Positions 22,101-30,645 of a stretch of DNA of 64,000 bases are shown one piece after another. The notes beneath the pieces are model-generated. The model saw nothing but the letters and a program-made list of their open reading frames with translations. It did no database searches and was not told the DNA's origin. The translations under genes were made by a program, and so were the position numbers. Source of the DNA: Micromonospora coriariae (GTDB lineage: Bacteria > Actinomycetota > Actinomycetes > Mycobacteriales > Micromonosporaceae); NCBI RefSeq assembly GCF_900091455.1, contig NZ_LT607412.1:2666001-2730000 (forward strand), in the 5' to 3' direction. Position 1 is the stretch's first letter. Each line of letters starts with the position of its first letter.

Positions 22101-22541
22101 CCACACCTGCCCCTCGGGACGTGGACATCCCGGCCAGGCAGCGGACGACAGGAAAGGCAGCCGCCCATCAGAACATGATGGGCGGCTGCTCTCGTCAGCT
22201 CGCTGTTCCGAACGCGGGCCCGCGGCATCATCGGCACGGTCAGCGCCGGAGCAGGACGAACCCTCCCCCGGGCTGGGAACGCTGGCTCGCCCCGCACCCG
22301 CAGCCGATACCAACCCCGACCTGCGGATCCGGCGCGGCCGCCCGGGCGCAGATGAATGAGTCGGCCCCTACCGGGGACTAGCTGGACCATACCGATCGAG
22401 ACGGAAGGCGGCGATGGGCGTCGACCGGGACTGCACCGAGGTGGGGGACGACTTCCTCCGGGTCATCCGTACCGTGTTGGCTACGGCGCCAAGGACCGGC
22501 GCCGCGCCCGGGGGAACGGCCGAGCCGGCTCCGGGAGTGTG
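22101..22541. other. Intergenic stretch with terminator, otherwise empty
   Basis: About 440 bases without a supportable gene. The only clear element is the strong hairpin at 22157-22189. The open frame leading into the next gene (from 22356) has no good start or family pattern before 22542. Confidence 0.5.
22157..22189 (+). terminator. Strong hairpin terminator after the SDR gene
   Basis: A perfect 13-base-pair stem (GCAGCCGCCCATC pairing with GATGGGCGGCTGC) encloses a 7-base loop, 57 bases after the SDR stop. No U-tract follows, which is common for terminators in high-GC actinobacteria. Confidence 0.75.
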
Positions 22542-23735
22542 GTGACCGGGCGCAGGTCCGTGGTCGTGGGCGTCGTGGCCGCCCCCGGAGTCGCGGCCGA
22601 CCTGGCGCGGGAGGCCGCCACGGAGCTCGCCGACCGGCTCCGCAACCGGGTCCCGGAGGTCGACTGGGCGGTACGCCTCCAGGTGGCGCGGCTCGTCGAA
22701 GGGCCAGCCGACCTCGGCCAGCTCATCGAGGCAGCCCGGCGCTGGATGCTGGCCGAGGGCTGGAGTCTGGTTCTCTGCGTGACGGACCTGCCGTTGCAGA
22801 CCGCGCGGCGGCCCGTGGTCGCGCACGCCAGCACCACCCACGGCGTCGCGGTCCTTTCCATGCCCGCGCTCGGCCTCGTCGCCGTGGCCCGGCGGATGGC
22901 CGAGGCCGGCGACCGGCTCTTCGCCGCACTGCTCGGCGATACCGACGCGGTCGGCGACCCGGTGCGGGCCGGCCCGCGCCGCCGGCGCCTGGCCACCAGT
23001 CGGCGGGCCCGGGAACTCGGCGCGCGCGTGAACCCCCAGGCGTCCGGCATCGGCCTGCTGGCCGGGGTGATCGGCGGCAACCTGCGGCTGCTGCTCGGCA
23101 TGCTCCGGACGAACCGACCGTGGCGGCTGGCCGTCCGGCTCTCTCGGCTGCTGGTTGGTGCCTTCGCGACCGCCGTCCTCGCCCTGGTGACCGCCGATAT
23201 TTGGCAGTTGTCGGCGGCCGTGGGCAACCTGCGGCTCGGCCTGCTCGCGGCCGGCTCCGTCCTGGCGGTGGTGCTGACCATGATGCTCGGCGCGCGCCTC
23301 TGGGAGCGGGTTCCGCGCGACTCGGGTGCCCGGGAGCAGGTCGTCCTCTTCAACGTGGTCACCGTGCTCACTGTGGTGATCGGCGTCCTCGCGCTGTACG
23401 TGGCGCTCGCCGCGCTGACCATCATCGGGGCGATCGCCCTCGTCCCCTGGGACCTGCTCGCTGAAGCTACCGGCCGACCGGCCGGCATCGCCCACCAGGT
23501 CAAGCTGGGCTGGCTGGCCAGCTCGCTGGCGACGGTCGGCGGCGCGCTCGGCGCCGGACTGGAGTCCGACTCGGCGGTACGGGAGGCGGCGTACCGCTAT
23601 CAGCCCGACACCGAGCTGACCGGCGAGCAGGGTGGGCCGAACCCAACCGGCGGGGCCGGACCGAGACCTAGCAGCGAGTCCGGGTCGCCGCACAGAGACA
23701 GGTCTGAGCCGGAGCGGAACCACGAGGCCGGCTGA
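22542..23735 (+). CDS. Conserved membrane protein of unknown function
   Basis: A 397-residue protein. The N-terminal 150 residues look like a soluble alpha/beta domain (VVVGVVAAPGVAADLAREAA, then WSLVLCVTDLPLQTARR). The middle has about four membrane helices (LLVGAFATAVLALVTAD, RLGLLAAGSVLAVVLTMML, VVTVLTVVIGVLALYVALA, LTIIGAIALVPWDLL). The tail is Pro/Gly/Ser-rich and disordered. GTG 22542 is chosen after GGGAG, though GTG 22539 is equally close. I do not recognise a characterised family; it looks like an actinobacterial protein of unknown function. Confidence 0.7.
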   Translation: MTGRRSVVVGVVAAPGVAADLAREAATELADRLRNRVPEVDWAVRLQVARLVEGPADLGQLIEAARRWMLAEGWSLVLCVTDLPLQTARRPVVAHASTTHGVAVLSMPALGLVAVARRMAEAGDRLFAALLGDTDAVGDPVRAGPRRRRLATSRRARELGARVNPQASGIGLLAGVIGGNLRLLLGMLRTNRPWRLAVRLSRLLVGAFATAVLALVTADIWQLSAAVGNLRLGLLAAGSVLAVVLTMMLGARLWERVPRDSGAREQVVLFNVVTVLTVVIGVLALYVALAALTIIGAIALVPWDLLAEATGRPAGIAHQVKLGWLASSLATVGGALGAGLESDSAVREAAYRYQPDTELTGEQGGPNPTGGAGPRPSSESGSPHRDRSEPERNHEAG

Positions 23736-23810
23736 CGGCCCTGGTCGGCGCTGTGTTCAGGACCCACGCCCGCTCGTGCCCGCTGCCCCCTGCGGCTCAT
23801 CGCCGCCTTC

Positions 23811-24266
23811 GTGGTCGGCGTGGTGCTTGGCGGCTTCGGTGTCAGCCAACTGCGAGACTCGCGTGATCAGCGGGAGCGCAGCGCCGTGGTCGCATTCGTG
23901 GCCTTCCCTCAATCGGCAGACTCTGGAAACGCAGCCTCCAAGGGGTCCGTCCGACTGCCCGGGTATTTGGCGTTGGCCAACGCCGACCCCGGGCCGATCA
24001 CCGTTCGTGGGGTTCTTGCAGAGAGGCCGGGCGTCGTAATACACACCATCGGATCGCCCCGGCTGTTACACCCTGGCAGCACCGGTCAGCTCGCGGTCGA
24101 GCTGTGGTTCGAGTGCTCGGTCGCACGCCTCCAGCGAGAGCCGCTGCCGCTAGGGTTGTCAGTCGAGACCGATGATCCTGGTCACCGGCGCGAAACGTGC
24201 AAGACCGCGACGCTGCCCGACCCCTGCTCTGGGCGCTACACGCCTGTTTCCCAGGCATCCGTCTGA
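23811..24266 (+). pseudogene. Hypothetical anchored protein, 3' end fused to an IS remnant
   Basis: The frame encodes an N-terminal hydrophobic segment (LIAAFVVGVVLGGFGVSQL) followed by a beta-rich external domain (GSVRLPGYLALANADPG, then GSTGQLAVELWFECS). The frame is open from the stop at 23733 but the only standard start, GTG 23811, falls inside the membrane segment. Near 24197 the sequence changes to that of an IS5-type transposase in another frame, so the last 20 or so codons are probably not original. It is likely a truncated gene. Confidence 0.45.
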
Positions 24267-24572
24267 TCTGGGCCGACTCGGGCTACGCCGGCAAACTCGT
24301 CGACTGGGCCGCCACCCACCTCCGACTCACCGTCCAGATCGTGGCCAAACTCGCCGGGCAGACCACCTTCGTCGTCCTGCACCGCAGATGGGCCGTGGAA
24401 CGCACCTTCTCCTGGATCAACCGGTGCCGACGCACCGTCCGCGACTACGAACGGCTACCCCAACACCACGCCGCGATAGTCCAAATGGGCCATGATCACC
24501 ATCATGACCCGCCGCCTGGCCCGACACCACACCGCCGCGCCACCCACGCCCACTGCGCCATCGACCGCCTGA
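24197..24572 (+). mobile_element. C-terminal remnant of an IS5-family transposase
   Basis: The frame from 24197 reads QDRDAARPLLWAL, IWADSGYAGKLVDW (second catalytic Asp), RRWAVERTFSWINRCRR (catalytic Glu in VERTF) and DYERLPQHHAA, the DDE core of IS5-type transposases. The N-terminal part with the first Asp is missing. After VQ the natural end (AMITIMTRRLARHH, stop 24570-24572) is in a different frame, so a single extra base near 24481 (CAAATGG for CAATGG) broke it. No terminal inverted repeats were found. It is a dead fragment. Confidence 0.75.
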
Positions 24573-24708
24573 ACCCCTCGGACCGGCCCACCTGCCATCC
24601 CGTATGCCGTCGACTCGCCCCAGCCCGCACCGGGGAGCACCGGCAAGGCCCCGCTGATCAAGGCGACACGCAAGTCACCGATCAGCCGTGATAGCCGTCC
24701 GGCGTCGC

Positions 24709-25350
24709 TCATTCGACGGCTTCGCGCTGGCGCCGCCGGTAGACACGGTTCTTGTTCCGTGCCCCGCACAACTGCATGGTGCACCAGCGGCTGGAGCCGT
24801 TGCGCGACTGGTCATAGAAGACCCACCGGCAACTGTCTGCCTGGCACACCTTCAGCCTGGAGAGCGTGCGGTCGGCGTCGCCGAAGGCCAGCGCCACCAG
24901 GATCGCCGCGAGCGCCCCGGACAGCCCAGTGCCCGTGGGAGCGATGGTGAACCGCTCGCCGACCACGACCGCGAGCGGCAGGTCGGCCGCGGCTTCGGCG
25001 AGCACGCGGCGGCCCCGCTCCCGGCGGTCGAGTCCCGGTGACTCGTCCTGCGGGCCGGGCCGACCGTGGTGTGCCGGGACGCTCAGCAGGTCACGCAACG
25101 CCTCCCGGAAACGCAGCGCACGCCCTACGTCGTCGGGTCCCAGCCCTCCTTCGCGGACCGCGTGGCCCTTCGCGGCCAGCCAGGTGGTCAGGCCACCGGG
25201 GTCGGCGAGGTCGTCCCAGCCGCCCTCGAAGTCCACGCTGTTGCAGAAGTCCTGTACGAGGCGGAGCCGACCGGGTGCGGGGCGACGCGCATCGGCGTCC
25301 TCAGTAGTCACAGATACCAGCATAACCAGTTGACCGGCATCGCCACGCAT
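24709..25350 (-). CDS. CGNR zinc-finger (ABATE domain) regulator
   Basis: A 213-residue protein of the ABATE/CGNR family, thought to be stress-responsive DNA-binding regulators. The N-terminal domain shows VQDFCNSVDFE and the C-terminal zinc finger has CQADSCRWVFYDQSRNGS, then CTMQLCGARNKN. The start at 25350 is supported by GAGGAG placed 6 bases upstream on the minus strand, which gives a 2-base overlap with the in-frame ATG at 25349 of the divergent MFS gene. It probably regulates that exporter. Confidence 0.85.
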   Translation of the reverse strand: MRGDAGQLVMLVSVTTEDADARRPAPGRLRLVQDFCNSVDFEGGWDDLADPGGLTTWLAAKGHAVREGGLGPDDVGRALRFREALRDLLSVPAHHGRPGPQDESPGLDRRERGRRVLAEAAADLPLAVVVGERFTIAPTGTGLSGALAAILVALAFGDADRTLSRLKVCQADSCRWVFYDQSRNGSSRWCTMQLCGARNKNRVYRRRQREAVE

Positions 25351-25366
25351 GATCTACTCCTCGGCG

Positions 25367-26674
25367 ATGCCAGTGAAAACGTTAAGCAGGTATCGGCCTC
25401 CATGGACCGATGTCGAGCCGCTCCCGGCCTCGCACCAGCTCCCGCCCGGATTCGGCCTGCTCTGGGCCGGCCAGGGCGTCAGCGAGTTCGGCACCGCGAT
25501 CGCCGGGCTCGCCCTGCCGCTCCTCGCGGCGCTGCACCTCGGCGCGGATTCCGTACAGCTCGGTTGGCTCGGCGCGGCCGCGATGCTGCCCTGGCTGCTC
25601 GCACTGCCGATCGGCGCCTGGATGGACCGGGTGCCGGCGCGGCCGGTCATCGTCACGGCCGAACTCACCCGCGCCGCGGCAACCCTGCTCATCCCGGCCC
25701 TGTGGCTCGCCGGTTCGCTGTCCCTGTCGCGGTTGTACCTGCTGGTCGCGGTGATCGGCCTGGCCCAGGTGTTCTTCGAGACCGCCTGGGGCACCGCGCT
25801 GCCGCGGATGGTGGGCCACGGTGCCCTGCTCGCCGCGCACAGCCGCCTCGAATCGGTCCGATCGGCCACGTCGGTCGGCGGACCGGGGGTCGCGGGCCTG
25901 CTGATCCGCGCCGTCGGCCCGGCCGCCGCCCTGGTCGTCGACGCACTGAGCTATCTGGTCAGCGCCGCCACGGCCTGGCGAGCACTCCCGCACGGCCCGG
26001 CGACGGTCGGCGACCAGCCCCGTGAGCCCCTGCTCACCGCCATCCGCGCCGGGCTCACGGTGATCACCCGGACGCCGATGTTGCGGGCGATGGCGCTCCA
26101 GGCCACGATCTGGAACTCCGTCACCGGCGCCACCCAGGCACTGTTCATGCTCTACGCTCTGCGCGTACTCGGCCTAGGCCCCGGCGGCATCGGCGTGCTG
26201 CTCATGATCGGCGGCATCGGCGCGCTGCTGGGCTCGACCACCGCACCCATGCTGCTACGGCGGCTCGCCTTCGGACCGACCTACATCGTGCTGGTCCTCG
26301 TCGCCTGCCTGGGTACGCTCCTGACCGCGGCGGTCACCCGACCCCTGCCGGTGGCGCTGGCGCTGGTCGGCGTCGGGGAGTTCCTCGTCGGCGTGGGCAT
26401 CGCGGTCACCCGGGTGCAGGCCGTCAGCCTGCGCCAGACCATCACCCCAGCCCCACTGCTGGCCCGCATGCTGGCGACGTACCGGCTGCTGGCCTTCGGC
26501 ACGGTTCCGCTCGGCAGCGTTCTCGGCGGTTTCCTGGGTGGAGCGCTCGGCCTGCGCGCCGCCCTGCTGCTCATCGCCATCGCCGGGGTGGCCGCCGCCG
26601 TCCCGCTCCTGCTCTCCCCGATCCGCACCCTGCGTACGCTTCCCCACACCAGCACCGAAGGGCCCCTCCTGTGA
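25367..26674 (+). CDS. MFS exporter (EntS-like)
   Basis: A 435-residue transporter with about 12 membrane helices. The opening FGLLWAGQGVSEFGTAIAGL and the loop ALPIGAWMDRVPARPVI are typical of the EntS/macrolide-efflux branch of the MFS. The start is uncertain: ATG 25349, ATG 25367 and GTG 25373 are all in frame and none has a clear ribosome site, so a leaderless transcript is possible. Its stop overlaps the GNAT gene start by 4 bases (GTGA), so the two are coupled. Confidence 0.85.
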   Translation: MPVKTLSRYRPPWTDVEPLPASHQLPPGFGLLWAGQGVSEFGTAIAGLALPLLAALHLGADSVQLGWLGAAAMLPWLLALPIGAWMDRVPARPVIVTAELTRAAATLLIPALWLAGSLSLSRLYLLVAVIGLAQVFFETAWGTALPRMVGHGALLAAHSRLESVRSATSVGGPGVAGLLIRAVGPAAALVVDALSYLVSAATAWRALPHGPATVGDQPREPLLTAIRAGLTVITRTPMLRAMALQATIWNSVTGATQALFMLYALRVLGLGPGGIGVLLMIGGIGALLGSTTAPMLLRRLAFGPTYIVLVLVACLGTLLTAAVTRPLPVALALVGVGEFLVGVGIAVTRVQAVSLRQTITPAPLLARMLATYRLLAFGTVPLGSVLGGFLGGALGLRAALLLIAIAGVAAAVPLLLSPIRTLRTLPHTSTEGPLL

Positions 26675-27606
26675 CCACGATCCGCATTGCCCACTCCGAC
26701 GAGATCCCCGGGCTCGTCCAGTACCCGAACGATGCCGAACGCAACGCCGCGACCGGCACGTACCTGACCGACCTGCTCAGCAAGGGCTGCACCCGGCCGG
26801 AGTGGTGCCTGGTGGCCGAGGACGACGGCCGACTGGTCGGCAGTGTCGTGCTGTGGACCATGCCCGGTAACGAGATGCCCATCGACGTGGTGCTCCTGGA
26901 GGCCCCCTGGGACGACCCCGACCTGACCATCGGGCTCGCCCTGCTCGCGGAGGCGGCCACCCTGGCCAGGACACTCGGTGCCACGGAACTGGGTCACGTG
27001 GTGGACTCACCGGCCCAGGCACCACAGTTCCAGCGCCATCCCGAGGAGCACGCGGAACTGCTGCGCCGGGCCGGATTCACCGTGGCCCGCGACGGCCGGC
27101 GCTTCCGCTGGCTGGCCGGCGGGGAACTGCCCGCGCAGGACGGGCGGCTTCGGTTCCGGTCCCTCGCCGAACTGGGCCCCGAACCCTTCGTCCACCTGTT
27201 GGAGACCCTGCTCGCGGAGACCGCCGACGCGCGGCTGACCGAGGACGTACGGCGGCACGGCCTGCGCAAGGCCGCGGAGCTGCTGTTCGAGGAGTCAGCG
27301 GAATTGGACCACGAGCCGCAGTGGTGGGAGATCGGGTACGACGCTGACGGCACCCAGGCCGTGATCAGCCTCCCGGCGCACAGCCCCGCCTTCCCCGTGA
27401 TCGGCTTCGTCGGTGTCGCTCCCGCGCACCGGGGCAAGGGCTACAGCTCGTCGGTCGTGGCACGGGGAACGGCGATCCTGGCCGAGAACGGCGCCACCGA
27501 GATCCGGGGCGACTGCGACGTAGAGAACGTCGCGATGTTCAAGGGCTTCCAGCGCGCCGGTTACGACAACTTCGCCAACCGGATGGAGTTCACCCGCCCG
27601 CTCTGA
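26671..27606 (+). CDS. Tandem GNAT-domain acetyltransferase
   Basis: A 311-residue protein with two GNAT folds. The N-terminal one is degenerate (LVAEDDGRLVGSVVLW present but a weak CoA loop). The C-terminal one has the acetyl-CoA loop VAPAHRGKGYSSSVVARG and the final VENVAMFKGFQRAGY. GTG 26671 overlaps the MFS stop, so export and acetylation are cotranslated, as in some self-resistance pairs. The antibiotic-resistance idea is only contextual. Confidence 0.85.
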   Translation: MTTIRIAHSDEIPGLVQYPNDAERNAATGTYLTDLLSKGCTRPEWCLVAEDDGRLVGSVVLWTMPGNEMPIDVVLLEAPWDDPDLTIGLALLAEAATLARTLGATELGHVVDSPAQAPQFQRHPEEHAELLRRAGFTVARDGRRFRWLAGGELPAQDGRLRFRSLAELGPEPFVHLLETLLAETADARLTEDVRRHGLRKAAELLFEESAELDHEPQWWEIGYDADGTQAVISLPAHSPAFPVIGFVGVAPAHRGKGYSSSVVARGTAILAENGATEIRGDCDVENVAMFKGFQRAGYDNFANRMEFTRPL

Positions 27607-28251
27607 CCCGTACCCCGCGACGCCGCCGGGCTGCCCTGGTCCGGCGGCGTCTACGCCGTGTGGCTGTCCCGCCGACATCGCTGCCAGAGCGCCGAGGTCA
27701 GGCCGGATCCGGACCGATCCGTACGGCACCACCTGATCGACCTGCTTCACCGAGGAAGAGATCGCCGCCCTCGACGCACGGAGTCACCGGGTGGCGCCGG
27801 CGGATCGGTCCCACGAGGCGACTGACCCGCCGACCACCACGCTCCCCGGCCTGGCGACCTCGCGGCGCATGCGGACCGCGTCCCGGGACCGAGCCCGAAC
27901 GCGCGCTCGGCGGCCAGCACTTCGGTCAGGCCCGGAGTGATCTCCTCGTCGGCCAGTCTCCGGAACCACAGCGGGCGTGGGGCCGGCGTTCCACGGCACC
28001 GCCCGGAAGGTCGTCAACGTGCCTGCCGGCAGAACTCGACCAGTGGCCCAGGCGGCGACGAGGTCCAGCAGCAACCGGCCGATGCACGCAGATGCCGCTC
28101 ACCATGCTGGGATGGTTCACTGGGCGATGGTCCGTCGGTTGATACGCGACATGTGTCCGCCAACTGATCTGCGACAGCCAACGACGCTGCGCTGGCCGGT
28201 ACACCCGTAACCGGGTAGACGGGCTGGCTCGGCAACGGGCAGCATCGCGCG
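27607..28251. other. Degraded DNA between GNAT and NUDIX genes
   Basis: About 645 bases without an intact gene. The minus strand carries pieces with protein-like content in different frames: [19 protein letters not shown] near 28020-28074, [19 protein letters not shown] near 27910-27965, then [19 protein letters not shown] near 27840-27900. No family is recognised. The frame changes suggest a decayed gene. Confidence 0.4.
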
Positions 28252-28755
28252 GTGCACATCGCAACGGACGGGGAAGCCGTCGACATCATCACGGCTGGCG
28301 ACCACTGGCAGTCCTCCTGGTATCCGCCGTCGAACCTCCCCGCTGGCGTTCCACATGGATCGACCGGGGTCTGCGCGGTCGGTGGTCATGTGATCCTGGT
28401 CAGCGGTGACGGCAAGTACTGGCAGTTCCCGGGCGGACGCCCGGAGGCCGGCGAGGACTGGTCCGACACCCTGGCCCGTGAGGTGAGCGAAGAGGCGTGC
28501 GCGACAGTGCTCGGCTGTCGATTGCTGGGCTTCAGCCGCGGGGTGTGCATGAGGGGGCCAGAGCAGGGTCTCGTGCTCGTGCGGGCCCTGTGGCGCGCCG
28601 ATGTCCGCCTAGACGCGTGGACGCCCGAGCACGAGATGGTCGAGCGTCGCCTCGTCCCTCCAGAAAGCGTGTGGGATGCGTTGTCTGTTCCGACCGGCTG
28701 GGAGCCGATTTACCGCCGGATCTTGATCGAGGCAGGTATCCCGGCTGGTCAATAG
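28252..28755 (+). CDS. NUDIX hydrolase
   Basis: A 167-residue NUDIX-fold protein. The Nudix box at about residues 61-83 reads GGRPEAGEDW, then LAREVSEEAC, matching Gx5Ex7REUxEExGU except for the last positions (Ala-Cys). Such enzymes cleave nucleoside diphosphates linked to another group. GTG 28252 is the chosen start; no strong ribosome site is visible. It stands alone between two degraded regions, so it may be a recent arrival. Confidence 0.8.
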   Translation: MHIATDGEAVDIITAGDHWQSSWYPPSNLPAGVPHGSTGVCAVGGHVILVSGDGKYWQFPGGRPEAGEDWSDTLAREVSEEACATVLGCRLLGFSRGVCMRGPEQGLVLVRALWRADVRLDAWTPEHEMVERRLVPPESVWDALSVPTGWEPIYRRILIEAGIPAGQ

Positions 28756-29019
28756 CCTTCTAGTTCGGCCTCGGGCTAGCGGCGTGCAGTGGGCCAGCGT
28801 GGCGTCGTCGTGGGTCTTGCCCCGTGGCCACTTCCTGCCGTGCGGATCGCTGGCTTCCGCTGCTCGGACCTGTCGGGCACACTCCGGCGGATTTCCACGA
28901 TTCGGTGCGTCGGGTGTTCAGCGGGTCTGCTGACGATTCGCTGACTGCGAAAGACGCACTTCGATCCGAGGAAGATCGGCCGACGGGGGAGAACAGGTCG
29001 TGACCTGGTCGGATGGTGT

Positions 29020-29045
29020 GGTGGAGCCCAGGGGACTCGAACCCC
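29020..29045. repeat. att-like copy of the tRNA-Ala 3' end
   Basis: The 26 bases starting GGTGGAGCCCAGGGGACTCG are identical to 32634-32659, which cover the 3' end and T-loop of the intact tRNA-Ala(TGC) gene. Such direct duplications of a tRNA 3' end are the mark of tyrosine-recombinase integration (attL/attR). No integrase gene remains between them, so the 3.6-kb interval is the residue of an element. Confidence 0.75.
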
Positions 29046-29143
29046 AAAAACGCGATCATGGGACATCGGGGGTGTAGGCGGCCTTTGACCTGCTGTCACC
29101 TCGGATCGACTTCCGTTGCCTGACACCACTTTGCGGCCTCAGG

Positions 29144-29175
29144 TGGTCCCGATGTGGTCCCGATGATCTTGCCGA
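29144..29175. repeat. Tandem TGGTCCCGATG motif, left copy
   Basis: Two direct copies of TGGTCCCGATG in tandem, followed by ATCTTGC. The same arrangement, with one changed base, occurs at 32573-32601 beside the tRNA. Tandem short repeats just inside both att copies are typical of integrase arm-binding sites; that role is inferred. Confidence 0.5.
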
Positions 29176-29195
29176 TCGAGGCGGCCCGAGCCGGC

Positions 29196-29265
29196 GCCGT
29201 CCGCCTGGTCCTGGTCCTCGACGGCTCGGTCAAGTCCGCCCCGGTGGCTCCACGCGTGGCTCCCA
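29196..29265. repeat. Duplicated block bounding the TetR cassette, left copy
   Basis: Positions 29196-29219 match 30980-31003 exactly over 24 bases. Downstream both copies keep AGTCCGCCCCGGTGGCTCC and a second GTGGCTCCCA. The two copies flank the membrane-protein/TetR pair in direct orientation. Confidence 0.65.
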
Positions 29266-29295
29266 AAGGCCCCTCGTGGGGCGACTTGACACGCG

Positions 29296-29330
29296 AGGTT
29301 AATGAGCCTAACTTTTAGGTTAACTCCACT
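29296..29330. promoter_or_regulatory. TetR-like operator and promoter of the membrane protein gene
   Basis: The AT-rich stretch contains the inverted repeat CCTAA-CTT-TTAGG (29308-29320) with flanking GTTAA and TTAAC elements. It precedes the membrane protein gene start at 29353 and is the likely target of the TetR protein encoded downstream. Confidence 0.5.
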
Positions 29331-29352
29331 AACAAGCCGTCAGGAGCTGGTC

Positions 29353-30048
29353 ATGGCCATGCTGTCGTCCCTTACCAACCTCGACGCCGCCGCGTCACGG
29401 CAATCCACCTCGACGCCGCCCCGGCGGCGCGTGGCCCCCGTGCTCGCCGGCGTCGGCTACTCGCTCGCCTGGATCGCCGGCCTGACCGTCGCGTCCGCCT
29501 CCACCGACGTGACCTCCACGGGCGCGGCGCTGGTGGCGGATTCCGCCGGCCACGAGGTCGCCTCGATCACGCAGTACGTGCTGACCGAGGGCGTCGCCGC
29601 GGTCCTCCTGGCCGTGGTGGTCGTGCTGCTGGGCCGGGCCGTGGGCGAACACCGAGGTTCCCGGCTGCTGACCGGCACGGGCCTGGTCGCGGCCGGCATC
29701 TCGCTGGTGCAGTGCGCGCTGGGCGTCACGCTCGCCGGCTGGGCGGCGCCCGGAGGCCATGCCGACGTCGCCGGGGCGCTCTTCGAGACGGTCAACCGGC
29801 TCGACGGGCTGAAGATGTTTGTGCTAGCCGCGATGGCGCTGGCAGGTGCCGGCCTGGCCCGGCGCGCCGCCATTCTGCCCCACTGGTTCGGGTACCTCGG
29901 ACTGGCGCTCGCCGTCACGCTGGTCGCCTCCGGCGTGGGCTATCTGTTCCTGATGAGCACCGCGGCGCTGGCGGCGTACGTGTCGTTGCCGTTGCTGCTG
30001 GTCTGGGTGACGACGGCGGGCCTGCTCGTGCGTCGGACCGGTCGGTAG
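29353..30048 (+). CDS. Integral membrane protein of unknown function (DUF4386-like)
   Basis: A 231-residue protein with about six membrane helices (APVLAGVGYSLAWIAGLTV, AVLLAVVVVLLGRAV, LVAAGISLVQCALGVTLAGW, FVLAAMALAGAGLA, YLGLALAVTLVASGVGYLF, YVSLPLLLVWVTTAGLLV). The design resembles DUF4386-type proteins. ATG 29353 follows AGGAG. The TetR gene starts 9 bases downstream, so the pair is an operon with an operator-like palindrome upstream. Confidence 0.8.
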   Translation: MAMLSSLTNLDAAASRQSTSTPPRRRVAPVLAGVGYSLAWIAGLTVASASTDVTSTGAALVADSAGHEVASITQYVLTEGVAAVLLAVVVVLLGRAVGEHRGSRLLTGTGLVAAGISLVQCALGVTLAGWAAPGGHADVAGALFETVNRLDGLKMFVLAAMALAGAGLARRAAILPHWFGYLGLALAVTLVASGVGYLFLMSTAALAAYVSLPLLLVWVTTAGLLVRRTGR

Positions 30049-30057
30049 GCTGCGGTA

Positions 30058-30645
30058 ATGCCCCGTTCGGGTCTGACCCGCGACCGCGTGGTCGCACAGG
30101 CCGCGACGGTGGCCGACGAGGTGGGCTTCGACCGGCTCGCTCTGGCCACTGTCGCGAAGCGACTGAACGTCTCCCTGCCCGCGCTCTACAAGCACATCGA
30201 CAGCCTGGCCGGGCTGCAACGCGACGTGGCCGTGCTCGGCGTGCGGGAGCTGACCGTAGCGATCTCCACCGCCACGGTGGGCCGGTCCGGTCGCGACGCC
30301 CTGCACGCGGCGGCACGGGCGTACCGCGAGTACGCGCTCGCGCATCCCGGCCGCGCCGCCGCCGCCGTCCGGGCACCGGACCCGGCGGACGCCGAGCACC
30401 TGGTCGTCGGGCGGGCGGCGGTCGAGGTGCTGATCGCCTTGCTGAGGGGCTACGACATCACCGGGGACGACGCGATCCACGCGGTACGCGCGATGCGCGT
30501 GGTCCTGCACGGGTTCGTGACCCTGGAGGCGGCCGGCGGGTTCGGGCTGCCGCAGTCCCTCGACGAGACGTTCGACCGGCTGGTCGATTCCCTAGACGCT
30601 ACGTTCCGCGCCTGGGCGGCTGGCGTGCCGACGAAACCGTCGTAG
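30058..30645 (+). CDS. TetR family regulator with WHG domain
   Basis: A 195-residue repressor. Helix-turn-helix at about residues 8-52 (DRVVAQAATVADEVGFDRLA and LNVSLPALYKHIDSLAGL). The C-terminal domain has the WHG-type pattern (VLHGFVTLEAAGGFGLP). It directly follows the membrane protein and probably controls it. The cassette is flanked by a direct duplication, suggesting acquisition as a unit. Confidence 0.87.
   Translation: MPRSGLTRDRVVAQAATVADEVGFDRLALATVAKRLNVSLPALYKHIDSLAGLQRDVAVLGVRELTVAISTATVGRSGRDALHAAARAYREYALAHPGRAAAAVRAPDPADAEHLVVGRAAVEVLIALLRGYDITGDDAIHAVRAMRVVLHGFVTLEAAGGFGLPQSLDETFDRLVDSLDATFRAWAAGVPTKPS

Larger units (their letters stand above)
28756..29352. other. Left edge of the integration scar, no gene
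   Basis: No supportable gene. It holds the 26-bp tRNA-Ala 3'-end copy (29020-29045), the tandem motif TGGTCCCGATG (29144-29164), the 24-bp duplicated block starting at 29196 with two GTGGCTCC copies (29244-29251 and 29256-29263), and the promoter of the membrane protein gene. Confidence 0.6.

Noticed and set aside
22356..22541. Upstream extension of the 397-residue membrane protein
   Set aside because: The added 62 residues are low-complexity and no ribosome site precedes 22356, while GGGAG precedes GTG 22542.
28776..29129. Minus-strand frame over the att-like site
   Set aside because: It runs through the tRNA-derived sequence and has no recognisable protein pattern.
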